From: an uncultured Clostridia bacterium
GTDB lineage: Bacteria > Bacillota > Clostridia > TANB77 > CAG-508
NCBI GenBank assembly: GCA_947631145.1
Contig: CANRKF010000013.1
Span: 1 to 38,045, forward strand
Reading direction: 5' to 3'
Length of the DNA stretch: 38,045 nucleotides
The position numbers were made by a program, and so were the translations under genes. Of this stretch, positions 1 through 8,410 are shown piece by piece. Numbering within the stretch: position 1 is the first letter of the stretch; every line of letters begins with the position of its first letter. The notes beneath the pieces were generated by a model that was not told the origin of the DNA, did no database searches, and worked only from the letters and a program-made list of their open reading frames with translations.

Positions 1-2
1 TT

Positions 3-794
3 AAAAATTTATTAAAAGATATTAGAAGTAATTGTTTTACTAGAGAAGCTTTTATATATGAGCAATCAAACAGAATAACAAAAGCAATAAAAGAAACATA
101 TGGAGATGATCCAGAATTTGAATGGGAAAAGTTTCCTGGATATGCAACTTTTAGAAATAAAGATAGTAAAAAATGGTATGGAATAATAATGAATCTTGAT
201 AAAAGCAAATTAGAAGAAAAATCTAGTGGAGAAGTAGAAATAATTAATATAAAACTAGAACCAAATGAAATAGAATATTTACTAAAACAAGATGGATTTT
301 TTTCTGCATATCATATGAATAAGAAAAGTTGGATTACGATTATATTAAATAATACTATATCAGATGAAAAAATAATGAGCTTAATTGAAAAAAGTTATTC
401 ATATACAGTTACAAATAAAAATTGTGCTAAAAACGAGTGGATAATACCTGCAAATCCAAAATATTTTGATATAGAAAAAGCATTAAAAGAAAATAAAACA
501 ATAATGTGGAAACAAAGCACAGATATTAAAATAAATGATATTGTATATATATATGTTGGCAAGCCTTATTCATCAATTATGTATAAATTTAAAGTAATAG
601 AAGTAAATATTCCATATGAATATAAAGATGAAAATTTGAAAATGCAAAAAGTTATGAAAATAGATTTAATAACAAAATATGAAAAAGGAGAATTATCTTT
701 GGATAAACTAAAAAAATTTGGAGTAAATACAATTAGATGTCAAAGATATATGCCATTAACTTTAAGTAACTACATAAATAAAATTGAAAAATAA
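3..794 (+). CDS. YjbR/MmcQ-family protein fused to an EVE/PUA-like domain, 5' end outside window
   Basis: The reading frame is open from base 3, so the start lies before the window; the first internal ATG (189) falls inside the conserved YjbR core and is not the true start. The N-terminal half reads as YjbR/MmcQ: WEKFPGYATFRN (about residues 40-51), KKWYGIIMN, then KKSWITIILN and ISDEKIMSLIEKSY, a CyaY-like DNA-binding fold. From about residue 140 a second module begins (EWIIPANPKYFDI, IMWKQ, IYVGKPYSSIMYKFKV), which resembles EVE/PUA-like domains that bind modified bases or RNA. What is seen is the two-module fusion; a nucleic-acid-binding role is inference. No partner gene is visible upstream. 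It ends with TAA at 794, and about 140 bp separate it from the next gene. Fairly sure of the YjbR part, less of the EVE part. Confidence 0.82.
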   Translation, partial: KNLLKDIRSNCFTREAFIYEQSNRITKAIKETYGDDPEFEWEKFPGYATFRNKDSKKWYGIIMNLDKSKLEEKSSGEVEIINIKLEPNEIEYLLKQDGFFSAYHMNKKSWITIILNNTISDEKIMSLIEKSYSYTVTNKNCAKNEWIIPANPKYFDIEKALKENKTIMWKQSTDIKINDIVYIYVGKPYSSIMYKFKVIEVNIPYEYKDENLKMQKVMKIDLITKYEKGELSLDKLKKFGVNTIRCQRYMPLTLSNYINKIEK

Positions 795-852
795 ATTATA
801 ATTTCAAAAAATTGCATAAATGTTGTTCATATTTTTACAAATTAGTCATTAA

Positions 853-881
853 TTAGTCATAAAAATAATTTAGACTATAAT
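853..881 (+). promoter_or_regulatory. weak candidate promoter for the alarmone synthetase gene
   Basis: TATAAT at 876-881 lies 17 bp after TTAGTC (853-858), a poor -35 match. The 9-bp string ATTAGTCAT occurs twice in tandem just upstream (841-859). The -10 is convincing and the -35 is not. Confidence 0.3.
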
Positions 882-935
882 ATAGTTATTAATAAATGTA
901 AGATATTATCTATTATGAAGTGAGGTAATGTGTAT

Positions 936-1670
936 ATGGAAGAAAATATAAGTGATCTAAATTATATAAAAGAAAGAGGAAATGAATTTAAAAAAATAAT
1001 GTTAATGTATAATTGTGCTTTAAAAGAAATAGAAACCAAAATACAAATAATTAGTGACGAATTTCAAATGTTATATAGTTATAATCCAATAGAACACATA
1101 AAAACAAGAATTAAATCACCAGAAAGTATAATAAAAAAATTAAAAAGAAAAGAGTATCCCATAACCTATAATAGTTTAGTAAACAACATAAATGACGTTG
1201 CAGGCATTAGAATAATATGTTCATTTATTCCAGATATATATAAAATGGTAGAAATGTTTGATAAATCTACTGATATAAACATAATAAAAAAGAAAGATTA
1301 TATAAAAAATCCAAAAGAAAGTGGATATTCAAGTTATCATCTTATTGCAACTGTTCCAGTAAGTTTTGCAAATGGAATTGTAGATGTTAAAGTAGAAATC
1401 CAAATAAGAACAATAGCAATGGACTTTTGGGCAAGTTTAGAACACAAAATAAAATATAAATATTCAGAGGAATTGCCTAAAAACGTTCAAAAAGAATTAA
1501 AAGAATGTTCTAAAATGGCTAATAAATTGGATAGGAAAATGTCTAAATTAGGAGGAAATTTAATAGAAGAATTTGAGCAAGATATGGCTAACAATAAAAA
1601 GAATAAAGAGCAAAAGTTTTTAAAATCATATATACCTTTAATAGTTGATAAAATAACTCAAAATGCATAA
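936..1670 (+). CDS. small alarmone synthetase (RelA/SpoT synthetase domain, (p)ppGpp synthesis)
   Basis: Single-domain GTP pyrophosphokinase of the RelQ/RelP (YjbM/YwaC) type, 244 aa from the ATG at 936. It should transfer pyrophosphate from ATP to GTP or GDP in the cytoplasm. Visible motifs are DVAGIRIICSF (about 87-97), NPKESGYSSYH (about 125-135) and VEIQIRTIAMDFWASLEHKIKYK split across about 153-175 (EIQIRT, then FWASLEHK), all synthetase-core elements. No HD hydrolase, TGS or ACT domain is present, so the protein is a short synthetase, not a long Rel. A GTG at 930 is in frame, but the GAGG site at 922-925 is correctly spaced only from ATG 936. A strong hairpin follows, suggesting a monocistronic unit. 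RelQ versus RelP cannot be decided by eye. Confidence 0.92.
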   Translation: MEENISDLNYIKERGNEFKKIMLMYNCALKEIETKIQIISDEFQMLYSYNPIEHIKTRIKSPESIIKKLKRKEYPITYNSLVNNINDVAGIRIICSFIPDIYKMVEMFDKSTDINIIKKKDYIKNPKESGYSSYHLIATVPVSFANGIVDVKVEIQIRTIAMDFWASLEHKIKYKYSEELPKNVQKELKECSKMANKLDRKMSKLGGNLIEEFEQDMANNKKNKEQKFLKSYIPLIVDKITQNA

Positions 1671-1713
1671 ATTTTCAAAAAATATATGATAATAAATTAA
1701 AAACTATTTATAT

Positions 1714-1749
1714 AAAAGGCAGGTAATTATTTGAAATTATCTGCCTTTT
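1714..1749 (+). terminator. hairpin terminator after the alarmone synthetase gene
   Basis: A 15-bp stem (1714-1728 with 1735-1749, one G-T wobble) with a 6-nt loop. It is flanked by AAAA and TTTT, so it can work in both directions. Confidence 0.7.
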
Positions 1750-1806
1750 ATGATAATATATGTAAAAATAAAATATTAAATTTTAGAAAAAATAGGAGTA
1801 TAAAGT

Positions 1807-2256
1807 ATGGCAAATATATTTTTATACATTTGGCTTTTTTGTATGATATTTTCACCGTATATAATATGCATGATATTATTTGCTATTATAGTATTTTTTA
1901 TAAAAAAAGTAGCAGGAAAAAATGTGAGCTCTAAAAGTCTAATATATATTATAATACTTTGTATGTTAATAGGATGTTCATTATGCCATAATTTAAGTGC
2001 AAAACCTGATAAAACATATTCAGAAATGAAAAAAATTAACAACAGTGAAAGACTTATAGGCTTGACTAAAAACGAAGTTATTGCATTATTAGGAGAGCCA
2101 CAAAATGAAGATACAGAAAATTTATATACATATGATGCAGGTACATTAACTAATTATTTATTTTTAGGAGAAAGAGATTTTTATGATTTATATGTATGGT
2201 TTAATGAAAATGATACAGTAAAATCCACTTCAATAGATAAAAAAAGGGGAGGATAA
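1807..2256 (+). CDS. two-TM membrane protein with a BamE/SmpA-like C-terminal domain
   Basis: 149 aa with AGGAG at 1794-1798. Two hydrophobic segments (about residues 5-32 and 44-60) are followed by a soluble tail. The tail contains LIGLTKNEVIALLGEP and a later YDLYVWFN pair, the pattern of SmpA/OmlA/BamE-like beta folds that Firmicutes often use in small envelope proteins. The second segment looks like a lipobox region (IGCSLC), but its position after a first TM makes lipoprotein processing unlikely. The gene ends 6 bp before the CorA-type transporter, so the two are almost surely co-transcribed; a role in the envelope near the transporter is inferred only from this spacing. Confidence 0.7.
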   Translation: MANIFLYIWLFCMIFSPYIICMILFAIIVFFIKKVAGKNVSSKSLIYIIILCMLIGCSLCHNLSAKPDKTYSEMKKINNSERLIGLTKNEVIALLGEPQNEDTENLYTYDAGTLTNYLFLGERDFYDLYVWFNENDTVKSTSIDKKRGG

Positions 2257-2262
2257 TTAATA

Positions 2263-3207
2263 ATGATAGAAATGTATAATACAAATATAGAAACAAACGA
2301 AACTACAAAAACCAAGAATTATGAAAAAGGAAATTGGATTAATTTAATTTCTCCTTCAGAAGAAGAAATTAAGGAAGTTTGTAAAAATATAAACATACAA
2401 GAAGATTTTATAAAATATGCCTTAGATTATGAAGAAAAAGCCAGAATTGATACAGAAGATGAAGATAATACAACATTATTTATTATAGATGTACCAGTTC
2501 TTGAAAAAGAAGGAGATACATTAATTTATAGTACAATGCCAATAGGAATTATAACAGTTCGAGATGATTATATTATAACAGTATCAATTAAAGAAAATGC
2601 AATAATTCAAAATTTAACAAAAAATAAAAATATAATTACGTATAAAAAAAGTAGATTTATATTACAAATATTATATTCAAATGCTTCTTTATATTTAGAC
2701 TTATTAAAAAAAATAAATAAAGAAACAGAAATTGCAGAATCTGTTTTAAAAAACTCTATGAAGAATAAAGAATTATTAAAATTATTAAGTTTAGAAAAAA
2801 GCTTAGTATATTTTACAACCTCATTAAAATCAAATGAAATAGTTATGGAAAAAACAATGAGGGGAAAAGTTATGAAATTATATGAAGAAGATGAAGATTT
2901 ATTAGAAGATGCAATTACAGAAAATAAACAAGCTATAGAAATGGCAAAAATTTATAGTGATATTTTAAATGGAACTATGGATGCTTATGCTTCTATTATT
3001 TCAAATAATCTAAATAGAGTTATGAAATATTTAACTTCAATTACAATTATTTTAGCAATACCAACAATGGTATCAAGTTTTTGGGGAATGAATGTACCAG
3101 TACCAATGCAAAAAAATCCATTTGGATTTATTATAATTTTAATTTTTTCTCTATTATTAACATTAATTGTAACAATATGGCTAAATAAGAAAGATATGCT
3201 AAAATAG
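2263..3207 (+). CDS. CorA-family divalent metal (Mg2+/Co2+) transporter
   Basis: 314 aa, close to the usual CorA length. The N-terminal cytoplasmic alpha/beta domain runs to about residue 130 and is followed by long acidic helices (about 130-250). Two C-terminal membrane helices follow (about 254-272 and 287-306), with the signature GMN tripeptide at 275-277 right after TM1. A basic tail (NKKDMLK) ends the protein. It forms a pentameric channel for Mg2+ or related ions in the known family; Mg2+ versus other metals cannot be told here. GGGGAGG precedes the start at good distance. The last codons form the first unit of a 76-bp tandem repeat that runs into the intergenic region. Confidence 0.93.
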   Translation: MIEMYNTNIETNETTKTKNYEKGNWINLISPSEEEIKEVCKNINIQEDFIKYALDYEEKARIDTEDEDNTTLFIIDVPVLEKEGDTLIYSTMPIGIITVRDDYIITVSIKENAIIQNLTKNKNIITYKKSRFILQILYSNASLYLDLLKKINKETEIAESVLKNSMKNKELLKLLSLEKSLVYFTTSLKSNEIVMEKTMRGKVMKLYEEDEDLLEDAITENKQAIEMAKIYSDILNGTMDAYASIISNNLNRVMKYLTSITIILAIPTMVSSFWGMNVPVPMQKNPFGFIIILIFSLLLTLIVTIWLNKKDMLK

Positions 3208-3390
3208 ATTTTTATTAAATAAAATATAATATTTCTAATCTTAATTATAATGATATGACAAATAATAAAATATGCAAAAATAAATTTTATGAAATAAAAT
3301 ATAATATTGTTAACCTTAATTATAATGATATGGCTAAATAATAAAAATATGCTAAAATAGATTTTTATTAAATAAAAAATACAATTTTGT
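3166..3390 (+). repeat. 76-bp tandem repeat, three copies, starting inside the corA 3' end
   Basis: Copy 1 covers the last corA codons and stop. Copy 2 starts near 3242 and copy 3 near 3320. The landmark TGGCTAAATAA at 3178 recurs at 3331 (offset 153, two units), and AAAATATAATATT at about 3222 recurs at about 3298. Copy 3 still keeps ATATGCTAAAATAGATTTTT from the corA stop region, so the non-coding copies are decayed duplicates of coding sequence. Apart from the repeats, the 279-bp gap before the next gene holds only an operator-like palindrome. Confidence 0.75.
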
Positions 3391-3454
3391 AAAATAATGC
3401 CTCTTTAAAATAAGCATAAAAAAAACTAAAAAGAATATACTAAAAATGAAAACT

Positions 3455-3470
3455 ATTTTGTATACAAAAT
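3455..3470. promoter_or_regulatory. 16-bp perfect palindrome, possible operator
   Basis: ATTTTGTATACAAAAT sits directly before the ribosome site (AAGGAGG, 3472-3478) of the DUF378 gene. Its core fits the T-GT-AC-A pattern of some GntR-family operators. The string GTATACAAAATT recurs at 3892-3903 in the leader of the ABC-F gene. Function is inferred. Confidence 0.35.
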
Positions 3471-3486
3471 TAAGGAGGATATAAAA

Positions 3487-3678
3487 ATGAAAATTATAGA
3501 TAAAATTGCACTTTTATTAGTCATAATAGGAGCTATAAACTGGGGATTAATAGGAATATTTAATTTTAACTTAGTAGATGCTATATTTGGAGTAATGTCT
3601 ATTATAAGTAGAATTATTTACATTTTAGTTGGTATTTCTGGTTTATGGGCAATTAAATTATTATTTGATAACAAATAA
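3487..3678 (+). CDS. DUF378 family small membrane protein
   Basis: 63 aa, the usual length of DUF378. It has two membrane segments (about 6-28 and 38-58). The conserved stretch is DKIALLLVIIGAINWGLIGIF, split by the INWGL motif at about 18-22, and ISRIIYILVGISGLW follows. AAGGAGG lies 8 bp upstream of the ATG. The family has no known function and occurs widely as single small membrane genes. It appears monocistronic, with a hairpin terminator about 110 bp downstream. Confidence 0.9.
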   Translation: MKIIDKIALLLVIIGAINWGLIGIFNFNLVDAIFGVMSIISRIIYILVGISGLWAIKLLFDNK

Positions 3679-3787
3679 TAGTTTAATAAAAAATTTTAAA
3701 AAGTTAAAAAAATATTATTAACGAAGACAATAAAAAACTTAAAAATTAAAAAAATATTATTAGTACAAAAAAATAAAAATAAAATTA

Positions 3788-3835
3788 AAAATAGTATTTA
3801 TTTCAAAATAATTGGAATAAATACTATTTTATTTA
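3788..3835 (+). terminator. intrinsic terminator after the DUF378 gene
   Basis: A 15-bp perfect stem (3788-3802 with 3816-3830), extended inward by weak pairs and followed by a T-rich run. Confidence 0.75.
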
Positions 3836-3843
3836 ATTAGCAC

Positions 3844-3872
3844 TTGTTAAAATGCATTTCTTATTATATAAT
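3844..3872 (+). promoter_or_regulatory. candidate promoter of the ABC-F gene
   Basis: TTGTTA (3844-3849), a 17-bp spacer and TATAAT (3867-3872). The predicted start near 3879 leaves a leader of about 145 nt. The leader holds a small hairpin (CGAGT/ACTCG, about 3942-3956). A leader like this could be attenuated, as known for some ABC-F genes, but I see no clear leader peptide. Confidence 0.55.
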
Positions 3873-4023
3873 AAACTACGTAAACTAATAAGTATACAAA
3901 ATTTTTATTATAAGGAAATCGTTTACTTTGCAAAAAATACCACGAGTTAATCACTCGGGCAGACTAATAATAAAAATTCTGTATAACTATAAACATAAAT
4001 ATATAATACAAGGAGGAAACGAA

Positions 4024-5604
4024 ATGCTTACGGCAACAGGAGTAACAGTTAGATTTGGAAAAAGAACTTTATTTGAAGATGTAAATATAAAGTTTAATAA
4101 AGGGTGTTGTTACGGAATTATTGGTGCAAATGGTTCTGGAAAATCCACCTTTTTAAAAGTATTGTCAGGAGAAATAGAGCCAAGCAAAGGAGAAGTTACA
4201 AAAGAAAAAACAGAAAGAATATCTGTATTAAAACAAGACCACTTTGCTTATGAACTATATTCAGTTATGGACACAGTTATAATGGGAAACAGTGAACTGT
4301 ATGAAATTATAAAAGAAAAAGATGAAATATATGCCAAACCAGACTTCTCAGAAGCGGATGGAATGAGAGCCGCAAAACTAGAAGAAAGATTTAGCGAATT
4401 AGATGGTTGGAATGCAGAATCAGATGCTGCAGTTTTATTAAATGATTTAGGAATAGCTCCAGAAAAGCATTATGCCCTAATGAAAGATTTAGAAGCAAAA
4501 GATAAAGTAAAAGTATTGTTAGCACAAGCCTTATTTGGAAATCCAGATATTTTACTATTAGATGAGCCTACAAATGACTTGGATTTAAAAAGCATCAGTT
4601 GGCTAGAAGAATTTTTAATAAACTTTGAAAATACAGTAATTGTAGTATCACACGATAGATACTTTTTAAATAAGGTATGTACACATATAGCAGATGTAGA
4701 CTTTGGAAAAATAAAAGTATATCCGGGAAACTATGATTTCTGGTATGAATCAAGCCAGCTTGCATTAAAACAAATGAAAGAAGCAAATAAGAAAAAAGAA
4801 GAAAAAATTAAAGAATTACAAGAATTTATTGCAAGATTTAGCGCAAATGCTTCAAAATCAAAACAAGCAACATCACGTAAAAAATCCTTAGAAAAAATAG
4901 AATTAGATGAAATAAAACCATCAAATAGAAAATATCCATATATTGATTTTAAGCCAGATAGAGAACCGGGAAAAGAAATTTTACAAGTAAAAAATATTTC
5001 AAAAACAATAAACGGAGAAAAAATATTAAATAATGTAACATTTACTGTAAAAGCAGGAGATAAAATTGCATTTTTAGCAGATAATGAAAACGCTAAAACC
5101 GTGTTATTTCAAATAATTGCAGGAGAGCTAGATCCAGATGAAGGAGAACTAATTTGGGGAACTACAATTACTCAAAATTACTTCCCCAAAGATAATAATT
5201 ATTTATTTGAATCAGATTTATCCATTACAGATTGGTTAAGGCAGTATTCAAAAGATCCAGATGAAACCTATGTAAGAAGTTTTTTAGGAAGAATGCTATT
5301 TTCAGGAGAAGAAGCACTTAAAAAAGTTAGTGTTTTATCAGGAGGAGAAAAAGTAAGATGTGTTTTCTCAAAAATGATGCTTTCAGGTGCTAACTTTTTA
5401 ATCTTTGATGAACCAACAAACCACTTAGATATGGAATCAATAACAGCCTTAAATGAAGGAATGATAAAATTTAAAGGAAATATGCTATTTACATCACATG
5501 ATCATCAGTTAATGCAAACAGTTGCAAATAGAATTATAGATTTAAAATCAAATGGTGTAGTAGATAGAGAAGTAACATACAATGAATATTTAGGAGTAGA
5601 ATAG
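4024..5604 (+). CDS. ABC-F family ATPase (YkpA/YbiT-like), ribosome-associated
   Basis: 526 aa, two ABC modules and no membrane segment, so this is an ABC-F translation factor and not a transporter. Module 1 has Walker A GANGSGKST (34-42) and Walker B LLLDEPTND (177-185); its signature is degenerate (LMKDLEAKDKVKVLLAQAL region). Module 2 has an eroded Walker A (LADNENAKT, 351-359), an intact LSGGE (438-442) and FDEPTNHLD. The two weak motifs are typical of the YkpA/YbiT clade. The linker (about 245-315) is lysine-rich. ATG 4024 follows AAGGAGG; a TTG at 3928 is in frame but would add 32 residues with no family match. Antibiotic protection is possible but the clade is not typical of resistance factors. 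The last codons seed an intergenic repeat. Confidence 0.93.
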   Translation: MLTATGVTVRFGKRTLFEDVNIKFNKGCCYGIIGANGSGKSTFLKVLSGEIEPSKGEVTKEKTERISVLKQDHFAYELYSVMDTVIMGNSELYEIIKEKDEIYAKPDFSEADGMRAAKLEERFSELDGWNAESDAAVLLNDLGIAPEKHYALMKDLEAKDKVKVLLAQALFGNPDILLLDEPTNDLDLKSISWLEEFLINFENTVIVVSHDRYFLNKVCTHIADVDFGKIKVYPGNYDFWYESSQLALKQMKEANKKKEEKIKELQEFIARFSANASKSKQATSRKKSLEKIELDEIKPSNRKYPYIDFKPDREPGKEILQVKNISKTINGEKILNNVTFTVKAGDKIAFLADNENAKTVLFQIIAGELDPDEGELIWGTTITQNYFPKDNNYLFESDLSITDWLRQYSKDPDETYVRSFLGRMLFSGEEALKKVSVLSGGEKVRCVFSKMMLSGANFLIFDEPTNHLDMESITALNEGMIKFKGNMLFTSHDHQLMQTVANRIIDLKSNGVVDREVTYNEYLGVE

Positions 5605-5776
5605 AAAATACAATAAATAATTAGGCATAGAATAAGAAATAAAATACAATGAATGTTTAGAAGAATGATAAGTAACATACAATAAAATATTTAGAAGTAG
5701 AATAAAAAATAAAATACAATGAACATTTAGTAGAATGAGAAGTAATATATAATTAATATTTATAAGTAGAATAAGG
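5567..5776 (+). repeat. imperfect 31-37-bp tandem repeat, about six copies, seeded by the ABC-F 3' end
   Basis: Units of the form TACAATGAATATTTAGGAGTAGAAT begin near 5578 (coding, last ABC-F codons), 5609, 5645, 5678, 5715 and 5748. AGTAACATAC is repeated exactly at 5571 and 5671. The final unit ends in the ribosome site of the next gene. Copies are diverged, so the expansion is old. Confidence 0.65.
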
Positions 5777-5786
5777 AGGAATAAAT

Positions 5787-6149
5787 ATGTTTTGTAATAA
5801 TTGCGGAAATAAAATAGAAAATAATGATGTATTTTGTAATAAATGTGGATCCAAAGTAGGACCAGAAATGGGAAGTATTGTATTTGCTAGGCAAAGTAAA
5901 TTTTATGGCTCTTTAATACCTATAAAAGTATTTATAGATGGTAATTTAGTAACAACAGTAGGAAATGGCAAAGAAGAAAAAGTACAAGTTTCCGTAGGAA
6001 AACATAAGTTAGCCTTTAATTTATGGAGTGGAAATGATGTAGAAGATATTGAGCTTACAAAAGAACATCCAAATATTAAAATAAACTTTGCATTAAAAAT
6101 GGGAGCAGTTACAAGTAAGCCAAAAATAATAAGCATTGAAAATTTATAG
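5787..6149 (+). CDS. zinc-ribbon protein with a C-terminal beta domain
   Basis: 120 aa. Cysteines at 3, 6, 17 and 20 (FCNNCG...FCNKCG) form a zinc ribbon. The remaining roughly 85 residues look like a small beta-sandwich (FIDGNLVTTVGNGKEEKVQVSVGKH split here as FIDGNLVTTVG and VQVSVGKHKLAF), a combination common in Clostridia proteins of unknown function. No membrane segment or signal is present, so it is probably cytoplasmic. AAGGAGG precedes the ATG. The next gene starts 67 bp downstream. A related zinc-ribbon protein is encoded at 36128-36526. Function not known. Confidence 0.8.
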   Translation: MFCNNCGNKIENNDVFCNKCGSKVGPEMGSIVFARQSKFYGSLIPIKVFIDGNLVTTVGNGKEEKVQVSVGKHKLAFNLWSGNDVEDIELTKEHPNIKINFALKMGAVTSKPKIISIENL

Positions 6150-6216
6150 TAGCAATAGGTTTATAGGTAAATCCTTTATTAAAAACCTAAATATATTATA
6201 CAAGGATTCAGTAAAA

Positions 6217-8410
6217 ATGGAAAAACAAGAGAGAATAGCAAGTAAAATAGCAGAAGAGTTAAACATAAAATTATTACAGGTAACTAAAACAATAGAACTA
6301 ATAGATAGTGGAAACACTATCCCTTTTATTGCGCGTTATAGAAAAGAAGTTACACGGAGGGCTTTCCGATGAAACTTTAAGAGAATTTGGAGAAAGATTA
6401 ACATATTTACGAAATTTAGAAGCCAGAAAAGAAGAAGTTAAAAATTCTATTGAAGCACAAGGAAAATTAACAGATGAAATAGTAGCATCATTAGAACTAG
6501 TAAATACTTTAGCAGAAGTAGAAGACATTTATAGACCATATAAACAAAAGAAAAAAACAAGAGCAACTGTAGCAAAAGCAAAAGGTCTAGAGCCACTTGC
6601 AAACATTATATTAGAACAAAAAGAAACCACACCAATAGAAGAAATAGCTAAAGCATATGTAACAAAGCCAGAAAATATAAATGAAAATACGCCAAAAGAA
6701 GCAATAGTAAAAAATGTAGAAGAAGCACTACAAGGTGCAAAAGATATTATTGCGGAAATAATTTCAGATAACCCAGAATATAGAAAGCAAATAAAAAGAA
6801 GATGTTATAGAGAAGGATTTATTGTAACTAAGGCTACGAAACCAGAAGAAAAAACAGCATATAATATGTATTATGAATTTAGCGAAAAAATAAATCAAAT
6901 ACCAAGTCATAGAATTCTAGCAATTAATAGAGGAGAAAAAGAAGAATATTTAAAAGTAAAATTAGATAAAAATGAAGAAGACATTATAAATTACATAAAA
7001 AAAGATGTTATAAAAGGCAAAACACAATTTACTGAAATATTAGAAGACACAATTTTAGATAGTTGGGAAAGACTAATAGAGCCATCAATAGATAGAGAAA
7101 TAAGATCAGACTTAACAGAAAAAGCAGAAATACAAGCAATTAAAGTATTTGGCAAAAATGCAAAACCACTTCTTTTAGCAGCACCACTTAAAGGCTATAC
7201 TGTTATGGGATTTGATCCAGCTTATAGAACAGGTTGTAAAATAGCAGTAATAGATGAAACCGGAAAGCTTTTAGATACAACAACAGTATATCCAACAGAA
7301 CCACAAAATGATGTGGAAGGTGCTAAAGCTAAATTAAAAGAATTAATAAAAAAATATAATGTAAATGTAATTGCAATTGGAAACGGAACAGCATCACGCG
7401 AATCTGAAAGTTTTGTATCTGATATGATAAAAGAAATAAAAGAAGATGTACATTATGCAATTGTAAGCGAAGCGGGAGCATCTGTATATTCTGCATCAAA
7501 ACTTGCAACAGAAGAATATCCAGATATTAATGTATCGCTAAGAGGAGCAATTTCCATTGCAAGAAGATTGCAAGATCCTCTTGCTGAACTTGTAAAAATA
7601 GATCCAAAAGCAATTGGAGTAGGGCAATATCAACATGATGTTGACCAGAAAAAATTAACAGAAAGTCTAACTGGTGTAGTAGAAGATGCGGTAAATGAAG
7701 TAGGAGTAGATGTTAATACAGCAACACCATCACTTCTTTCTTATGTATCAGGAATAAATAAAACAATAGCAGGAAATATTGTAAAATATCGTGATGAAAA
7801 TGGAAAAATAAAGGAAAGAAAAGAATTACTAAAAGTAGCTAAACTAGGAAAAGCAGCCTTTGAACAATGTGCAGGATTTATTAGAATTCCGGGTGGAAAA
7901 AATCCACTAGAAATAACTGCAGTTCACCCAGAAAGTTATGAAATAGCAGAAAAATTACTAGAAAAAATAGGATATAAAGCCAACGACTTGCTAGATAAAG
8001 AAAAAATAAAAGAAATAAGAAGTAGCTTAGAGAATATTAAATTACAAGAAACTGCAAAAGAACTAGAAGTAGGAGAAATGACTTTAAAAGATATAATAGA
8101 AGAATTATCAAAACCGGGAAGAGATCCTAGAGATGAAATGCCAAAACAAATTTTAAGAGCAGATGTATTAAAATTTGAAGACTTAATAGAAGGAATGGTT
8201 TTAAGTGGAACTGTTAGAAATGTAACAGATTTTGGTGCCTTTGTAGATATTGGTGTAAAACATGATGGCTTAGTGCATATTTCTGAATTAAGTAATAGTT
8301 TTGTAAAAAATCCATCAGATGTAGTTTCAGTAGGAGATATTGTTAAAGTAAAAGTAATTGGAATAGATAGTGAAAGACAAAAAGTAAAACTTTCTATGAA
8401 AGATGTGTAA
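6217..8410 (+). CDS. tex: Tex-type S1 RNA-binding transcription accessory protein, interrupted by a single-base frameshift
   Basis: Tex family, about 730 aa if one base is removed, which is the usual length. Residues 1-46 (ATG 6217, AAGGA upstream) carry the start of the Tex N-terminal helical region and end in FIARYRKEVT. The frame then breaks at C6355, reaches TGA at 6372, and the rest (GGLSDETLREF onward) continues in the next frame. The downstream part contains the YqgF-like nuclease-fold region (MGFDPAYRTGCKIAVIDETG split as FDPAYRTGCK and IAVIDETG), helix-hairpin-helix motifs, and a C-terminal S1 domain (GTVRNVTDFGAFVDIG, HDGLVHISEL). Tex binds nucleic acid and affects transcription and translation fidelity. 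No other defect is visible, so the break is recent, or a sequencing error. A 41-bp minisatellite and a terminator follow. Confidence 0.9.

Noticed and set aside
1731..2042. Short overlapping open frames on both strands near the BamE-like gene
   Set aside because: One begins inside the terminator hairpin and both lack ribosome sites. The frame at 1807-2256 has the ribosome site and a domain match.
3928..4023. TTG-initiated 32-residue extension of the ABC-F protein
   Set aside because: The extension has no family match, and ATG 4024 has a perfect AAGGAGG site.
6340..6375. Programmed frameshift in tex
   Set aside because: ACA-CGG has no slippery pairing and no prfB-like layout. A sequencing error or recent mutation is more likely, so I report it only as a frame break.
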